A DNA stretch of 64,000 bases from Neorhizobium galegae (GCF_021391675.1 NZ_CP090095.1:377501-441500), one strand, 5' to 3'. Positions 42,073-52,827 are shown, counted from the first letter of the stretch. Notes: a model not told the origin generated them from the letters alone. Numbers and translations: made by a program.

Positions 42073-42198
42073 CGTGTTCTCCTTGGACCGGCCGAAAGCC
42101 GGGGCAAAACAAAAAGGCCGGGCGTTACCCCGACCTCTTCCCGTCATTCAAGCCGTCGCTGCCAGTACATCCGTGGTCAGCCGAGGCGAATGACATCC

Positions 42199-42408
42199 TT
42201 ATGCGGCCCGGAGGTTGTCGGCCGAGCTTTTGCCGGACTTGCGGTCGCGAACGATCTCGTAGGAGATCTTCTGACCTTCCGTCAGGGAAGACATGCCGGC
42301 ACGTTCAACAGCCGAAACGTGAACGAAAACGTCCGTCGCGCCGTCATCAGGCTGAATGAAGCCGAAACCCTTGGTGCTATTGAACCACTTCACGGTGCCA
42401 GTATTCAT
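42199..42408 (-). CDS. cspA: Cold-shock protein
   Basis: 69 aa cold-shock domain. RNP1-like [11 protein letters not shown] and RNP2-like [10 protein letters not shown] are intact, with [11 protein letters not shown] at the start. It binds single-stranded RNA and melts structures at low temperature. It leads the cspA cluster, with a leader of about 120 bases from the likely promoter. The Shine-Dalgarno sequence AAGGAA lies in the loop of a 7-bp hairpin whose stem includes the first base of the start codon (see 42408-42430). Confidence 0.96.
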   Translation of the reverse strand: MNTGTVKWFNSTKGFGFIQPDDGATDVFVHVSAVERAGMSSLTEGQKISYEIVRDRKSGKSSADNLRAA

Positions 42409-42430
42409 AACGATTTCCTTTCAATCGTTA
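42408..42430 (-). promoter_or_regulatory. cspA ribosome-binding-site hairpin
   Basis: On the mRNA, TAACGAT and ATCGTTA pair (7 bp) around a 9-base loop TGAAAGGAA that carries the Shine-Dalgarno sequence; the A of the AUG is in the stem. This may tune initiation with temperature. Confidence 0.6.
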
Positions 42431-42767
42431 GAGATTGCGGACAGTATTCCGTCCGCTTTGATCGATATTTGAGAGGAAATCTGACTGAGCACCAGGCCCG
42501 TGAACAAAGGTCGCAAGCAATTTTCGATAGCGTCAATATAAGCTTTATCCGTTGATAATCAATGCTGCCACGGAGATTTAATTTTCCGGGAGCTCAACGG
42601 CGATGCCGATTTTCTCAATCAACGATATGATTTTACGATACAATATTGAAATTAGCAACCGCTTTGGCAGTTTCGGAAGCCGATGCTGACGCATTGACGA
42701 CCGTTTTTTCAAACACCAAGCCCGGAGGGTTGCTCCGGGCTTGGTGTATGTCATTGCGGTGGGACGG
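42409..42767. other. Intergenic region holding the cspA promoter and leader and a terminator
   Basis: 359 bases without a gene. Minus-strand promoter for cspA: -35 TTGATT (42562-42557), 16-base spacer, -10 TATATT (42540-42535), start near 42528. The rest is AT-rich. The terminator of the TRAP gene lies at 42718-42742. Confidence 0.55.
42718..42742 (-). terminator. Terminator-like hairpin after the first TRAP gene
   Basis: AAGCCCGGAG / CTCCGGGCTT stem with a GGTTG loop, close in sequence to the hairpin at 43966. T-tract on the minus strand is interrupted. Confidence 0.7.
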
Positions 42768-43922
<1,155 letters not shown>

Positions 43923-43965
43923 TTAATCCCATCGTTTCGGGGACGGCAAGCAAATTCCGGACGAA

Positions 43966-43994
43966 AAAAGCCCGGAGGATCGCTCCGGGCTTTT
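43966..43994 (-). terminator. Intrinsic terminator between the TRAP gene copies
   Basis: AAAAGCCCGGAG / CTCCGGGCTTTT stem, GATCG loop; on the minus strand it ends in six T. It closes the transcript of copy 2 and makes the copies separate units. Confidence 0.85.
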
Positions 43995-44018
43995 CGAACC
44001 TGATCTGGCAGGGATGGA

Positions 44019-45182
<1,164 letters not shown>

Positions 45183-45334
45183 TCATAGTCCTTTCGTTTC
45201 GGGAACAGCAAGAAAAAAATCCGGAAAATTACGCTGCATCGCAGCAATCTTTCCGGATATTGCGCCACGCCTTCCCGCCATCTTTCGATCGCGGGAAGGC
45301 AGAAATCCCTTGAAGTTTTCAGGCGAGGCTTTAG

Positions 45335-45351
45335 TTTAGAATTATTCTAAT
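45335..45351 (+). promoter_or_regulatory. Iron control element (Irr box) before mbfA
   Basis: TTTAGAA-TTA-TTCTAAT, one base off the ICE consensus TTTAGAA-N3-TTCTAAA, 14 bases before the start. TAGAAT inside it resembles a -10 box, so Irr binding would repress. Established for mbfA in Agrobacterium. Confidence 0.88.
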
Positions 45352-45364
45352 AAGAGGTTTTTCC

Positions 45365-46348
45365 ATGCTCGCCCGCCTTCTTTCCAGTTCCAAGCGCTCA
45401 TTCGCCTCCCTCGACGAGAAGGAAATCCTGGCGCTCGCCATCGCTTCGGAAGAAGAGGATGCGCGGATCTATCTCGCCTATGCGGACAATCTCAAGGATC
45501 AGTTTCCCGCATCCGCGAAGGTGTTCGAAGACATGGCGGAAGTCGAGCAGACCCACAAGAACATGCTGATCGAGATGTTCCGCTCACGCTTCGGTGAGCG
45601 CATCCCGCTGATCCGCCGCGAACATGTACGCGGTTTCTACGAACGCAAGCCGGATTGGCTGACCCGCAACCTGTCGCTCGACACCATCCGGGAACAGGCG
45701 GAAGCCATGGAGCAACAGGCTTTCCGGTTTTATACCGAAGCGGCAAAGCAGGTTTCCGACGCCTCGACGCGGCAGTTGCTGGGTGATCTGGCGATTGCCG
45801 AACAGGGGCATGAGGATATCGCCCGCATGCTCGGCGACAAGCATGTGACCGACGACGTGAAGACCGAGGAAGACGAGACCGCCCGCCGCCAGTTCATCCT
45901 CACCTACGTGCAGCCGGGTCTCGCAGGTCTGATGGACGGTTCGGTTTCGACATTGGCGCCGATCTTTGCTGCGGCCTTTGCGACCGGCGACACCTGGTCG
46001 ACATTCCTGATCGGCCTCTCGGCCTCGGTCGGTGCCGGCATTTCCATGGGTTTTACGGAAGCCGCCCACGACGACGGCAAGATTTCCGGACGCGGTTCGC
46101 CGATCAAGCGTGGGTTTGCCTCCGGCATCATGACGGCGCTCGGCGGCCTCGGCCACACGCTGCCTTACCTGATCCCGCATTTCTGGACCGCGACCATCGT
46201 TGCCGCGATCATCGTCTTCTTCGAACTCTGGGCGATCGCCTTTATCCAGAACCGCTACATGGAAACGCCGTTTCTGCGGGCAGTCGTACAGGTGGTGTTT
46301 GGCGGATCGCTGGTGCTCGCCGCAGGTATCTTGATCGGGAATGGGTGA
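45365..46348 (+). CDS. mbfA: Membrane-bound ferritin-like iron exporter MbfA
   Basis: 327 aa, two parts. Residues 1-160 form a ferritin-like di-iron domain: IASEEEDARIYLAYADNLKD, MAEVEQTHKNMLIEMF, 'AEQGHEDIARMLGD' with the Glu/His ligands. Residues 175-327 form a VIT1/CCC1-type membrane domain with QPGLAGLMDGSVSTLAPIFA, 'GAGISMGFTEAAHDDGKISG' and three to five helices. The ferritin part senses or oxidises ferrous iron and the membrane part exports it, protecting from iron and peroxide stress. The ICE box directly upstream fits Irr repression when iron is low. Confidence 0.95.
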   Translation: MLARLLSSSKRSFASLDEKEILALAIASEEEDARIYLAYADNLKDQFPASAKVFEDMAEVEQTHKNMLIEMFRSRFGERIPLIRREHVRGFYERKPDWLTRNLSLDTIREQAEAMEQQAFRFYTEAAKQVSDASTRQLLGDLAIAEQGHEDIARMLGDKHVTDDVKTEEDETARRQFILTYVQPGLAGLMDGSVSTLAPIFAAAFATGDTWSTFLIGLSASVGAGISMGFTEAAHDDGKISGRGSPIKRGFASGIMTALGGLGHTLPYLIPHFWTATIVAAIIVFFELWAIAFIQNRYMETPFLRAVVQVVFGGSLVLAAGILIGNG

Positions 46349-46353
46349 AGCGC

Positions 46354-46393
46354 GACGGCTGCAAGCCGTCAAAACGCTCCGGTGGAGTGTTTT
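46354..46393 (+). terminator. Two hairpins after mbfA
   Basis: GACGGCT-GCA-AGCCGTC (46354-46370), then AAAACGCTCC-GGT-GGAGTGTTTT (46371-46393, one G-U pair) with A/T ends typical of an intrinsic terminator. Confidence 0.7.
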
Positions 46394-46501
46394 GAGCGCT
46401 GAACGCCCTGAGCCAAAGCGAAGGGCCGGGATCCGGCGCGGCACACTCCCGGAGCTCAAACGCGCGGTCGGTAGGCTGCTGGTGTTGCCTGTACCGTCCG
46501 C

Positions 46502-48082
46502 TCACGCAGCCGCTTGTGGCGCCCGCGTCCGGGGTACCTCGAGCGAAAACACCGCGCCGCCGTCATTGTGGGTGGTGAAATGCCCGCCGAGCTGCTTGAC
46601 GAAATTGGCGATCAGCTTGCTGCCCATGCCGCCGGCCCGGCTGAAGGCCTCGATGCCCGGCCCATCGTCGCGGATGACGAGGCTCAGATTGTCGCCGTCT
46701 TCGCGGAGTTCGACGGAAAGCCTGCCGCTTTGCCGACCGGCAAAGGCATATTTGAACGAGTTGGAAACGACTTCGTTGATGATCATCCCGAGCGGCAAAG
46801 CCTGCTCCCGATCGACGGTCAACGGCTGCAGCCTGAGATCGAGCACGACGGGCGTCTCATAGCCCGAGGCGATGTCGGTGATCAGCTTGGTGGCATAGGG
46901 CGCCACCTCGACCTCTTCGAACTGATCGTTCTGGTAGATCTGTTCGTGCACGGCGATCATCGCGGCAATGCGCCTCGTCATGTCGTCACGAGCATCGACC
47001 GGCAAGGCTTGCAGCCGCACGAGCGCCAGCACCGCCTGGAGATTGTTCTTCACCCGGTGATGAATTTCCCGCAGCAGGAAGCGGTTGCGCTCCACCGCCT
47101 GCTCCAGTTCTTCGTTGCGGACGGCGGTGCGATAGAGAAGGCGGTTGATCCAGAAGGCGCCGAGGACCAGCAGCGCCATCAACGGCAGCATGATCAGCGC
47201 GTCCGACAGGAGATTGCGCCAGAACTGGTCGAGAATTTCCTGCCGTGCGATGGCCGCAAGGGCGATGAGCGGCCAGCCGGAGACCTTCCAGAAGGCGACG
47301 ATGCGGGCATGGCCGTCGATCGGCGAGACCGGACTGTGGTAGAAGCCGGAGGGCATTTGGCGCGTCATCGGGTACCACGCGGTCGTACTGAGATCGATCG
47401 GGCGCGTTGTCGCCGGCCGTCGGGCCATCAGCCAGCCGTCGTCCCTGATGATCAAAATCGTAGAGTTCGGCCCGAGCCCCAACGAGGCCCAGAAGCTGTC
47501 CAGGCTCTCGTTCGGGATGGTAATGCTGGCGGCGCCTCGGAAAATCCCGTCTCGGTCGATCCGCCGTGCGATGGTGAAGGATGGCTTGCCGGCACGTTCG
47601 TTGTCGAGCAACCGGGTGAAAGTCAGCTCCTGGCCTTGCCTCAGCCTCTTGAAATAGGCGCGTTCGCTGTGATTGTCGGATGCATTGCCAGCGGCACTTC
47701 CATCGGCGCTGGAAAAGCGCACGACGCCGGCGTCATCCAGAAGCGAATATTGAAAACCGGCCGGCAGCTGGCCGACAGCCCGCGACAGATCGGCTGCAAG
47801 AACAGGCGAGGCATCGATCGGCCGGCTGGCCACCTCTGTTTCGATGCGCCGCAGAGCCTGGTCGCTTGCCTCGATCATCCACTCCAGATGGGCGGCGACC
47901 ACATGCGCGGACGAGAGCGCGCGAGCTTCGCCTTCCTTCAGGGCATTTCGGTAGTTTTCGAGGACGATGAGCCCGGCGACCGCCAACAGGACAACGAGGA
48001 ATACACCGGTCAACAGGATCGGGAGGGTGGGCCTCATCGCACGGACCGCGCGGGGCAAACCTGTTATCACCTCGTCACGCAC
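46502..48082 (-). CDS. Membrane sensor histidine kinase, HisKA_2 family
   Basis: 526 aa from GTG 48082 (GGAG 6 bases upstream); ATG 48037 would remove 15 residues. TM1 at about residues 20-42 (ILLTGVFLVVLLAVAGLIVL), an extracytoplasmic Cache-like sensor domain of about 250 residues (QALRRIETEVASRPID, 'GAASITIPNESLDSFWASLG'), TM2 (DALIMLPLMALLVLGAFW), then the phosphoacceptor helix FLLREIHHRVKNNLQAVLAL and HATPase with N-box GMIINEVVSNSFKYAFAG and G-box IRDDGPGIEAF. This kinase class often works in the general stress response or light/chemical sensing. No response regulator gene lies beside it, so it is an orphan. Confidence 0.9.
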   Translation of the reverse strand: MRDEVITGLPRAVRAMRPTLPILLTGVFLVVLLAVAGLIVLENYRNALKEGEARALSSAHVVAAHLEWMIEASDQALRRIETEVASRPIDASPVLAADLSRAVGQLPAGFQYSLLDDAGVVRFSSADGSAAGNASDNHSERAYFKRLRQGQELTFTRLLDNERAGKPSFTIARRIDRDGIFRGAASITIPNESLDSFWASLGLGPNSTILIIRDDGWLMARRPATTRPIDLSTTAWYPMTRQMPSGFYHSPVSPIDGHARIVAFWKVSGWPLIALAAIARQEILDQFWRNLLSDALIMLPLMALLVLGAFWINRLLYRTAVRNEELEQAVERNRFLLREIHHRVKNNLQAVLALVRLQALPVDARDDMTRRIAAMIAVHEQIYQNDQFEEVEVAPYATKLITDIASGYETPVVLDLRLQPLTVDREQALPLGMIINEVVSNSFKYAFAGRQSGRLSVELREDGDNLSLVIRDDGPGIEAFSRAGGMGSKLIANFVKQLGGHFTTHNDGGAVFSLEVPRTRAPQAAA

Positions 48083-48221
48083 AACCCGCTCCGGTTTCAG
48101 AGATTCCCTCCTAGCAGGTTGGGCGCACTGAGGAAATGTCTTCCGATATGGCGATACCAAAACATTCGCCCGCAATCTCATCGGTTGCGGGCGAATGTCA
48201 ATCGTTACTTAAAGATGCGGG

Positions 48222-48836
48222 TTATTTCAACGCGCCGACCAGCAGGTCGCGGCCGTTTTCGATGGTGACCCAGCGGCCCGTATTGAACGAGGCCTGGCGC
48301 TTCAGGAAGGTGTAGGGCGTCGCAAACCAGGGCTTCACCTCGTTATCGAGGTTGTCGAGGATGAAATCCCCGTCGGACGTGCGCAACGTCAGGACCGCAT
48401 GGCCTTCGCCGTCCGGTTTGCGGACGACGGTCATCAGGAGATCGGATAGGGCGAAGCCCTGCGCCGCGAGTTCCTTGCGCTTCTCGAGCGCAAAGTCCTC
48501 GCAATCGGCGAAATTGCTCGGATAGCTCCAGACCTCTTCGCGGCCGTAGACTTCCTTGTCCGTCTTGGCGATGTAACGAGCGTTGACAGCCCGGTTGATC
48601 TGACGGACCGCAGCCCAGCCTTTGGCGCTGACTTTGGGGGAAGGAGCGGAGCGGCTCTTGATGGAACATTCCGCCGCATATTTATGACAGAATTCGTAAT
48701 GGCCGATCGGCTGGGAGGTGACGGCACCGGTGACCATTGCGGCCATTGGCCTTGGAGCCGGAACTGCAGCACTCACTGGTACAAGTACGCTAACTAGGAT
48801 CACGGCTATGCGCCGCGCCTGCAAGGCTATCATCAT
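48222..48836 (-). CDS. Bacterial transglutaminase-like cysteine proteinase (BTLCP, peptidase C93)
   Basis: 204 aa with a signal peptide (RRIAVILVSVLVPVSAAVPA). The catalytic triad region is visible: Cys in SNFADCEDFALEKRKELAAQ, His in GEGHAVLTLRTSDGDFILDN with Asp in the same strand pair (DNLDNEVKPW). Related LapG enzymes cleave adhesins in the periplasm under c-di-GMP control; the rhizobial homologues are mostly uncharacterised. No LapD-like gene is adjacent. Two extra cysteines (FCHKYAAEC) precede the core. Confidence 0.9.
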   Translation of the reverse strand: MMIALQARRIAVILVSVLVPVSAAVPAPRPMAAMVTGAVTSQPIGHYEFCHKYAAECSIKSRSAPSPKVSAKGWAAVRQINRAVNARYIAKTDKEVYGREEVWSYPSNFADCEDFALEKRKELAAQGFALSDLLMTVVRKPDGEGHAVLTLRTSDGDFILDNLDNEVKPWFATPYTFLKRQASFNTGRWVTIENGRDLLVGALK

Positions 48837-48966
48837 GGACCCGTCCCTTCAAATCCTAATGAAACGTTAAGGGCGGACGGGCGAAAGAGTCAATCAGCGA
48901 GTTTTGTTAACGGGTCATCGCTCGCATTATGGTTAAGGCTGCAACATTTTTGTATCAGCCCAAAAT

Positions 48967-49770
48967 TTAATCATTAAATATTAGGGCCGAGACCGCAGCG
49001 CGCAATTTTTCGATGTCCTGGGGCCTGGAGAGCCGGTGATCTCCGTCGCGGATCAGCGTCAGGACGACGTCGTCGGCCGGCAGGAATTCGACGAGCTTCA
49101 ATGCGTGGGCGTAAGGCACGTCCGGATCCTTCATGCCCTGCAGGATGTGAACCGGACAGCCGGTCTCTATAATGCCCGTCATGACCAGATTGCTGCGGCC
49201 GTCCTCTATCAGGGCGCGCGTGTAGATGTTGGGCTCCGGGCTGTATTCGGATCGCTCCTCGAGATAACCGCGCTCGGCAAGCGACTGCCGTTCGGCTTCG
49301 GTGAGATTGGGCTCGATCAGTTCCGCGGTGAAATCCGGCGCCGGCGCGATCAGCACGATGCCGTCGACCTTCGCGGCCTTCCTGCGTCTCTTCAATTCCT
49401 GCACGAGGCGCAGCGCGATCCACCCACCCATCGACGAGCCGACCAGGATGACGCGTTTCGGCTTGATGTCGTCAAGGACGGCGATTGCCTCTTCCAACCA
49501 GCGCGAGATCGTCCCGTCACGGAAGGCGCCGCCGGAAGTGCCGTGGCCCGAATAGTCGAACCGGATTGCCGCGAGCCCGAGTTCGCCGGCAAGCGCGTCG
49601 AGTTCGACGGCTTTGGTGCCCGTCATGTCCGACCGGTAGCCGCCGAGCCAGACGAAGGCAGGCCCCGCCTTTTTCCTGCGCGCGGCCCGGTGGATGATTG
49701 CGATCTCCCGCGCAAGCGTTCCGGAGCCGACGGTGATCGTTTTGCGGGTAAGGTTGGCAGCGTCGGTCAT
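48967..49770 (-). CDS. Alpha/beta hydrolase (serine aminopeptidase S33-like)
   Basis: 267 aa from ATG 49770. Alpha/beta core: PAFVWLGGYRSDMTGTKAVE, 'IRFDYSGHGTSGGAFRDGTI', nucleophile elbow VILVGSSMGGWIALRL (Ser in GSSMGG), acid residue in HILQGMKDPDVPYAHALKL and His in DGDHRLSRPQDI. This set matches palmitoyl-thioesterase ABHD10-like bacterial proteins, but the substrate is unknown. It diverges from infC across a 182-bp region. Confidence 0.88.
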   Translation of the reverse strand: MTDAANLTRKTITVGSGTLAREIAIIHRAARRKKAGPAFVWLGGYRSDMTGTKAVELDALAGELGLAAIRFDYSGHGTSGGAFRDGTISRWLEEAIAVLDDIKPKRVILVGSSMGGWIALRLVQELKRRRKAAKVDGIVLIAPAPDFTAELIEPNLTEAERQSLAERGYLEERSEYSPEPNIYTRALIEDGRSNLVMTGIIETGCPVHILQGMKDPDVPYAHALKLVEFLPADDVVLTLIRDGDHRLSRPQDIEKLRAAVSALIFND

Positions 49771-49952
49771 GGTGGAATCCTGAGGTTTTGCCGCGCTTAT
49801 AAAACAGATTCGCGACATGCGGACAGCAGGTGATTTTTTCGCGCGGCTATGCTATTGACTTCGCCGTAGCGATCACGACATTGCCGTCGGCCGCAAGCCG
49901 GGCGCTCTCGATGTGTCGCTGCGGTGCCGAAACAATCTAGGAGAATACGACC

Positions 49953-50489
49953 ATCCGCAGACCATTCAAAACCGATGCCCCTGTTAAGGACGGGCCACGC
50001 TCCAACCGGGAAATTCGCATTCCCAAGGTCCAGCTTATCGATGCCGAAGGCTTGAACCTTGGTATCGTTCCGACCGAGCAGGCTCTCAAGATGGCTGAGG
50101 ACGCCGGCCTCGATCTCGTCGAGATCTCGCCGAACACCGAGCCGCCAGTGTGCAAGATCCTCGACCTGGGCAAGCTGAAATATGCGAACCAGAAGAAAGC
50201 GGCAGAAGCCCGCAAGAAGCAGAAGATCGTCGAAATCAAAGAAATCAAGATGCGTCCAAACATCGACACGCATGACTATGACGTGAAGATGAAGGCGATG
50301 AACCGCTTCTTTGAAGAAGGCGACAAGGTCAAGGTGACGCTGAAGTTCCGCGGCCGCGAAATGGCCCACCAGGAACTCGGCATGAAGCTCCTGCTTCAGG
50401 TCAAGGACGACACCACGGAAATCGCCAAGGTGGAAGCCGAGCCGAAGCTTGAAGGCCGCCAGATGATGATGGTGCTGGCGCCGAAATAA
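49953..50489 (+). CDS. infC: Translation initiation factor IF-3 with ATC start codon
   Basis: 178 aa. The conserved N-terminal sequence [20 protein letters not shown] runs directly from an ATC at 49953. TAGGAG lies 9 bases upstream, an in-frame TAG at 49938-49940 closes the frame, and no ATG, GTG or TTG occurs before 50052, which would delete 33 conserved residues. Further IF-3 landmarks: [20 protein letters not shown], '[20 protein letters not shown]', '[17 protein letters not shown]'. IF-3 rejects non-canonical start codons, so an ATC start gives negative autoregulation, as AUU does in E. coli. It heads the infC-rpmI-rplT-pheST block. Confidence 0.95.
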   Translation: MRRPFKTDAPVKDGPRSNREIRIPKVQLIDAEGLNLGIVPTEQALKMAEDAGLDLVEISPNTEPPVCKILDLGKLKYANQKKAAEARKKQKIVEIKEIKMRPNIDTHDYDVKMKAMNRFFEEGDKVKVTLKFRGREMAHQELGMKLLLQVKDDTTEIAKVEAEPKLEGRQMMMVLAPK

Positions 50490-50559
50490 GCGCCCACCGT
50501 CGGCCTTTCGCGGATCAACCGGCATTTCGGCCGGGCTTTTGCCGCGTTTTTCTTTCCCA

Positions 50560-50588
50560 TTGCGCTTTCGACCGACTGCGGTTATAAG
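50560..50588 (+). promoter_or_regulatory. Internal promoter for rpmI-rplT
   Basis: -35 TTGCGC, 17-base spacer, -10 TATAAG (five of six consensus), about 100 bases before the rpmI start. It would give the ribosomal protein genes expression independent of infC. Confidence 0.6.
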
Positions 50589-50686
50589 CGCGCGTTCCGA
50601 ACGGTCCGGCAGGGCATGCCGTGGCTGTTCTAAAATGCTTGAAACCAGCCTCGTCTGCGGTTTCGATACAAAACTGGAGTAGCAAA

Positions 50687-50890
50687 ATGCCCAAGATGAA
50701 GACGAAATCGGCTGCCAAGAAGCGGTTCAAGATCACCGCGACCGGCAAAGTCGTTGCAGCCGCCGCTGGCAAGCGCCACGGCATGATCAAGCGGTCCAAC
50801 AAGTTCATCCGCGATGCACGCGGAACGATGGTCCTTGCCGAACCCGATGGCAAGAAGGTTATCAAGAACTACCTGCCGAACGGTCTCTGA
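50687..50890 (+). CDS. rpmI: 50S ribosomal protein L35
   Basis: 67 aa, very basic. [20 protein letters not shown] and [19 protein letters not shown] are L35 signatures. Start ATG 50687, with GGAG about 10 bases upstream. It assembles into the large subunit. Order infC-rpmI-rplT is conserved in bacteria. Confidence 0.97.
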   Translation: MPKMKTKSAAKKRFKITATGKVVAAAAGKRHGMIKRSNKFIRDARGTMVLAEPDGKKVIKNYLPNGL

Positions 50891-50930
50891 GACCCCTCGT
50901 CACTTTTGGATCAGTTAAGGAGATCATGAC

Positions 50931-51335
50931 ATGGCACGCGTAAAACGGGGCGTCACTTCCCGCGCCAAGCACACCAAGACTTTGAAGGCAGCCAAGGGCT
51001 TCTACGGCCGCCGCAAGAATACGATCCGTGCAGCCAAGGCTGCCGTCGATCGTTCGCGTCAGTTCGCCACGCGCGACCGTCGCGTCAAGAAGCGCAATTT
51101 CCGCGCCCTGTGGATTCAGCGTATCAACGCTGCCGTCCGCGAATCCGGCCTGACCTACGGCCGCTTCATCGACGGCCTCAACAAGGCCGGCATCGAAGTC
51201 GACCGCAAGGTTCTCTCCGACATGGCAATCCATGAGCCGGAAGCATTCGGTGCTCTGGTTGCTGCTGCCAAGAAGGCGCTTGATTACCTCAAGGAAGCCG
51301 GCACCACCAACGAGTTTGAAAGCGCGGTTCGGTAA
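50931..51335 (+). CDS. rplT: 50S ribosomal protein L20
   Basis: 134 aa. [20 protein letters not shown] and [20 protein letters not shown] open the RNA-binding N-terminal helix; '[20 protein letters not shown]' and '[20 protein letters not shown]' form the globular half. TAAGGAGATCATGAC precedes the start. In other bacteria L20 represses its own operon. The stop codon lies inside the 5' arm of the attenuator-like structure before pheS. Confidence 0.97.
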   Translation: MARVKRGVTSRAKHTKTLKAAKGFYGRRKNTIRAAKAAVDRSRQFATRDRRVKKRNFRALWIQRINAAVRESGLTYGRFIDGLNKAGIEVDRKVLSDMAIHEPEAFGALVAAAKKALDYLKEAGTTNEFESAVR

Positions 51336-51408
51336 CCAGCGCTTCCCAAGCTAATTAGCTTTACTGATTTTGGGAAACCCGCGCTGGTTACGGCTGGCGC
51401 GGGTTTTT
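51332..51408 (+). promoter_or_regulatory. Candidate attenuator between rplT and pheS
   Basis: Two overlapping RNA structures. A: GTAACCAGCGC (51332-51342) with GCGCTGGTTAC (51381-51391), extended by TTCCCAA / TTGGGAA. B: AAACCCGCGC (51375-51384) with GCGCGGGTTT (51397-51406), followed by TTCTTTT, an intrinsic terminator. A and B share bases and cannot form together. The rplT stop lies in arm A, so terminating ribosomes may decide the outcome. Confidence 0.65.
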
Positions 51409-51490
51409 CTTTTGCACTGCGCACGTCATTCCGACAAACAGCCGTCACGACCTCGCAATAGATCTCGCCGAGCATCAAACGGAAGAAACC

Positions 51491-52573
51491 ATGTCCGATC
51501 TGGAAAACCTGAAAACTTCGCTTCTGGCGGAAATCGCCGCCGCCAGTGACGAGGCGGCGATCGAGGCCGTGCGCGTCGGCGCTCTCGGCAAGAAGGGCTC
51601 CGTCTCCGAACTCCTGAAGACGCTGGGCTCGATGTCGGCGGAAGAGCGCCAGACCCGTGGGGCGGCGATCAACGCGCTGAAGAACGAGATCACCGAGGCC
51701 ATTGCCGAGCGCAAGACGGTGCTGAGGGACGCTGCGATCGAGGCCCGCCTCAAGGCCGAGACGGTCGACATCTCGCTGCCGGTGCGCTCCTCGCCCGCCG
51801 AGCGCGGCCGCATCCATCCTATCAGTCAGATCGTCGACGAGATCACGGCCATCTTCGGCGACATGGGCTTCTCGATCGCCGAAGGTCCGGACGTCGAGAC
51901 CGACTACTACAACTTCACGGCGCTCAACTTCCCCGAAGGCCATCCGGCCCGCGAGATGCACGACACCTTCTTCTTCCAGCCCGACGAGAATGGCGAGCGC
52001 AAGGTCCTGCGCACCCACACCTCGCCGGTGCAGATCCGCACGATGGAATCACAGAAGCCGCCGATCCGCATCATCATCCCCGGCAAGACCTATCGCCAGG
52101 ATAGCGACGCCACCCACTCGCCGATGTTCCATCAGGTCGAAGGACTGGTCGTCGACCGCAAGTCGCATGTCGGCAACATGCGCTGGATTCTCGAAGAGTT
52201 CTGCAAGTCCTTCTTCGAGGTCGACAGCGTCACCATGCGCTTCCGCCCGTCCTTCTTCCCGTTCACCGAACCGAGCTTCGAAGTGGACATCCAGTGCGAC
52301 CGCTCCGGCCCGATCGTCAAGTTCGGCGAGGGCACCGACTGGATGGAAATTTTGGGCTGCGGCATGGTGCACCCGAACGTGCTGCGCGCCGGCGGGCTCG
52401 ATCCGGACGAATTCCAGGGCTTTGCCTGGGGCATGGGGCTGGACCGCATCGCCATGCTGAAATACGGCATGCCGGACCTGCGCGACTTCTTCAACGCCGA
52501 CGTCCGCTGGATGAACCACTACGGTTTCCGCCCGCTCGACATGCCGACGCTGTTCGGTGGGTTGAGCGCCTGA
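51491..52573 (+). CDS. pheS: Phenylalanyl-tRNA synthetase alpha subunit
   Basis: 360 aa class II synthetase. Coiled N-terminal arm to about residue 100, motif 1 at [20 protein letters not shown], '[20 protein letters not shown]', motif 2 at [15 protein letters not shown] and motif 3 at [20 protein letters not shown]. Forms the alpha2-beta2 enzyme with PheT, charging tRNA-Phe. Unusually, two small DUF genes lie between pheS and pheT. Confidence 0.97.
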   Translation: MSDLENLKTSLLAEIAAASDEAAIEAVRVGALGKKGSVSELLKTLGSMSAEERQTRGAAINALKNEITEAIAERKTVLRDAAIEARLKAETVDISLPVRSSPAERGRIHPISQIVDEITAIFGDMGFSIAEGPDVETDYYNFTALNFPEGHPAREMHDTFFFQPDENGERKVLRTHTSPVQIRTMESQKPPIRIIIPGKTYRQDSDATHSPMFHQVEGLVVDRKSHVGNMRWILEEFCKSFFEVDSVTMRFRPSFFPFTEPSFEVDIQCDRSGPIVKFGEGTDWMEILGCGMVHPNVLRAGGLDPDEFQGFAWGMGLDRIAMLKYGMPDLRDFFNADVRWMNHYGFRPLDMPTLFGGLSA

Positions 52574-52590
52574 GCCAGAGAGCCTGACGA

Positions 52591-52827
52591 ATGCCGACCC
52601 TGCTGATCTGGCATGGATACAAGTTCCGGTTCTACGCTTTGGATGTGGGCGAACCGCCGCATGTCCATATCGTCAAGGATTCAAAATCCCTGAAGGTCTG
52701 GCTGAGGAATTTGGAAGTCGCGCAGAATAAAGGGTATAGTGACCAGGAAATTGCGAGGCTGCTGAAGGTAGCCTCGGAACATCGTGATGAATGGCTGGGC
52801 GTTTGGCATGACTTCTTTGGCCTTTGA
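52591..52827 (+). CDS. DUF4160 protein, possible toxin partner
   Basis: 78 aa. The DUF4160 pattern is complete: LLIWHGYKFRFYALDVGEPP, then HVHIVKDSKSLKVWLRN, 'GYSDQEIARLLKVASEHRDE' and a Trp/His-rich end (WLGVWHDFFGL). DUF4160 proteins occur next to DUF2442 proteins in many bacterial genomes, and the pair has been suggested to be a toxin-antitoxin-like module; biochemical function is unknown. It starts 17 bp after pheS and overlaps the next gene by 20 bases. Confidence 0.82.
   Translation: MPTLLIWHGYKFRFYALDVGEPPHVHIVKDSKSLKVWLRNLEVAQNKGYSDQEIARLLKVASEHRDEWLGVWHDFFGL

Noticed and set aside
46514..48268. Plus-strand frame of 584 codons
   Set aside because: Complement of the sensor kinase gene, whose H, N and G boxes are intact on the other strand.
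51336..51490. Phenylalanine-rich leader peptide before pheS
   Set aside because: No ATG or GTG with a ribosome-binding site opens a short frame containing a run of Phe codons; the TTTTTCTTTT is the terminator tail.
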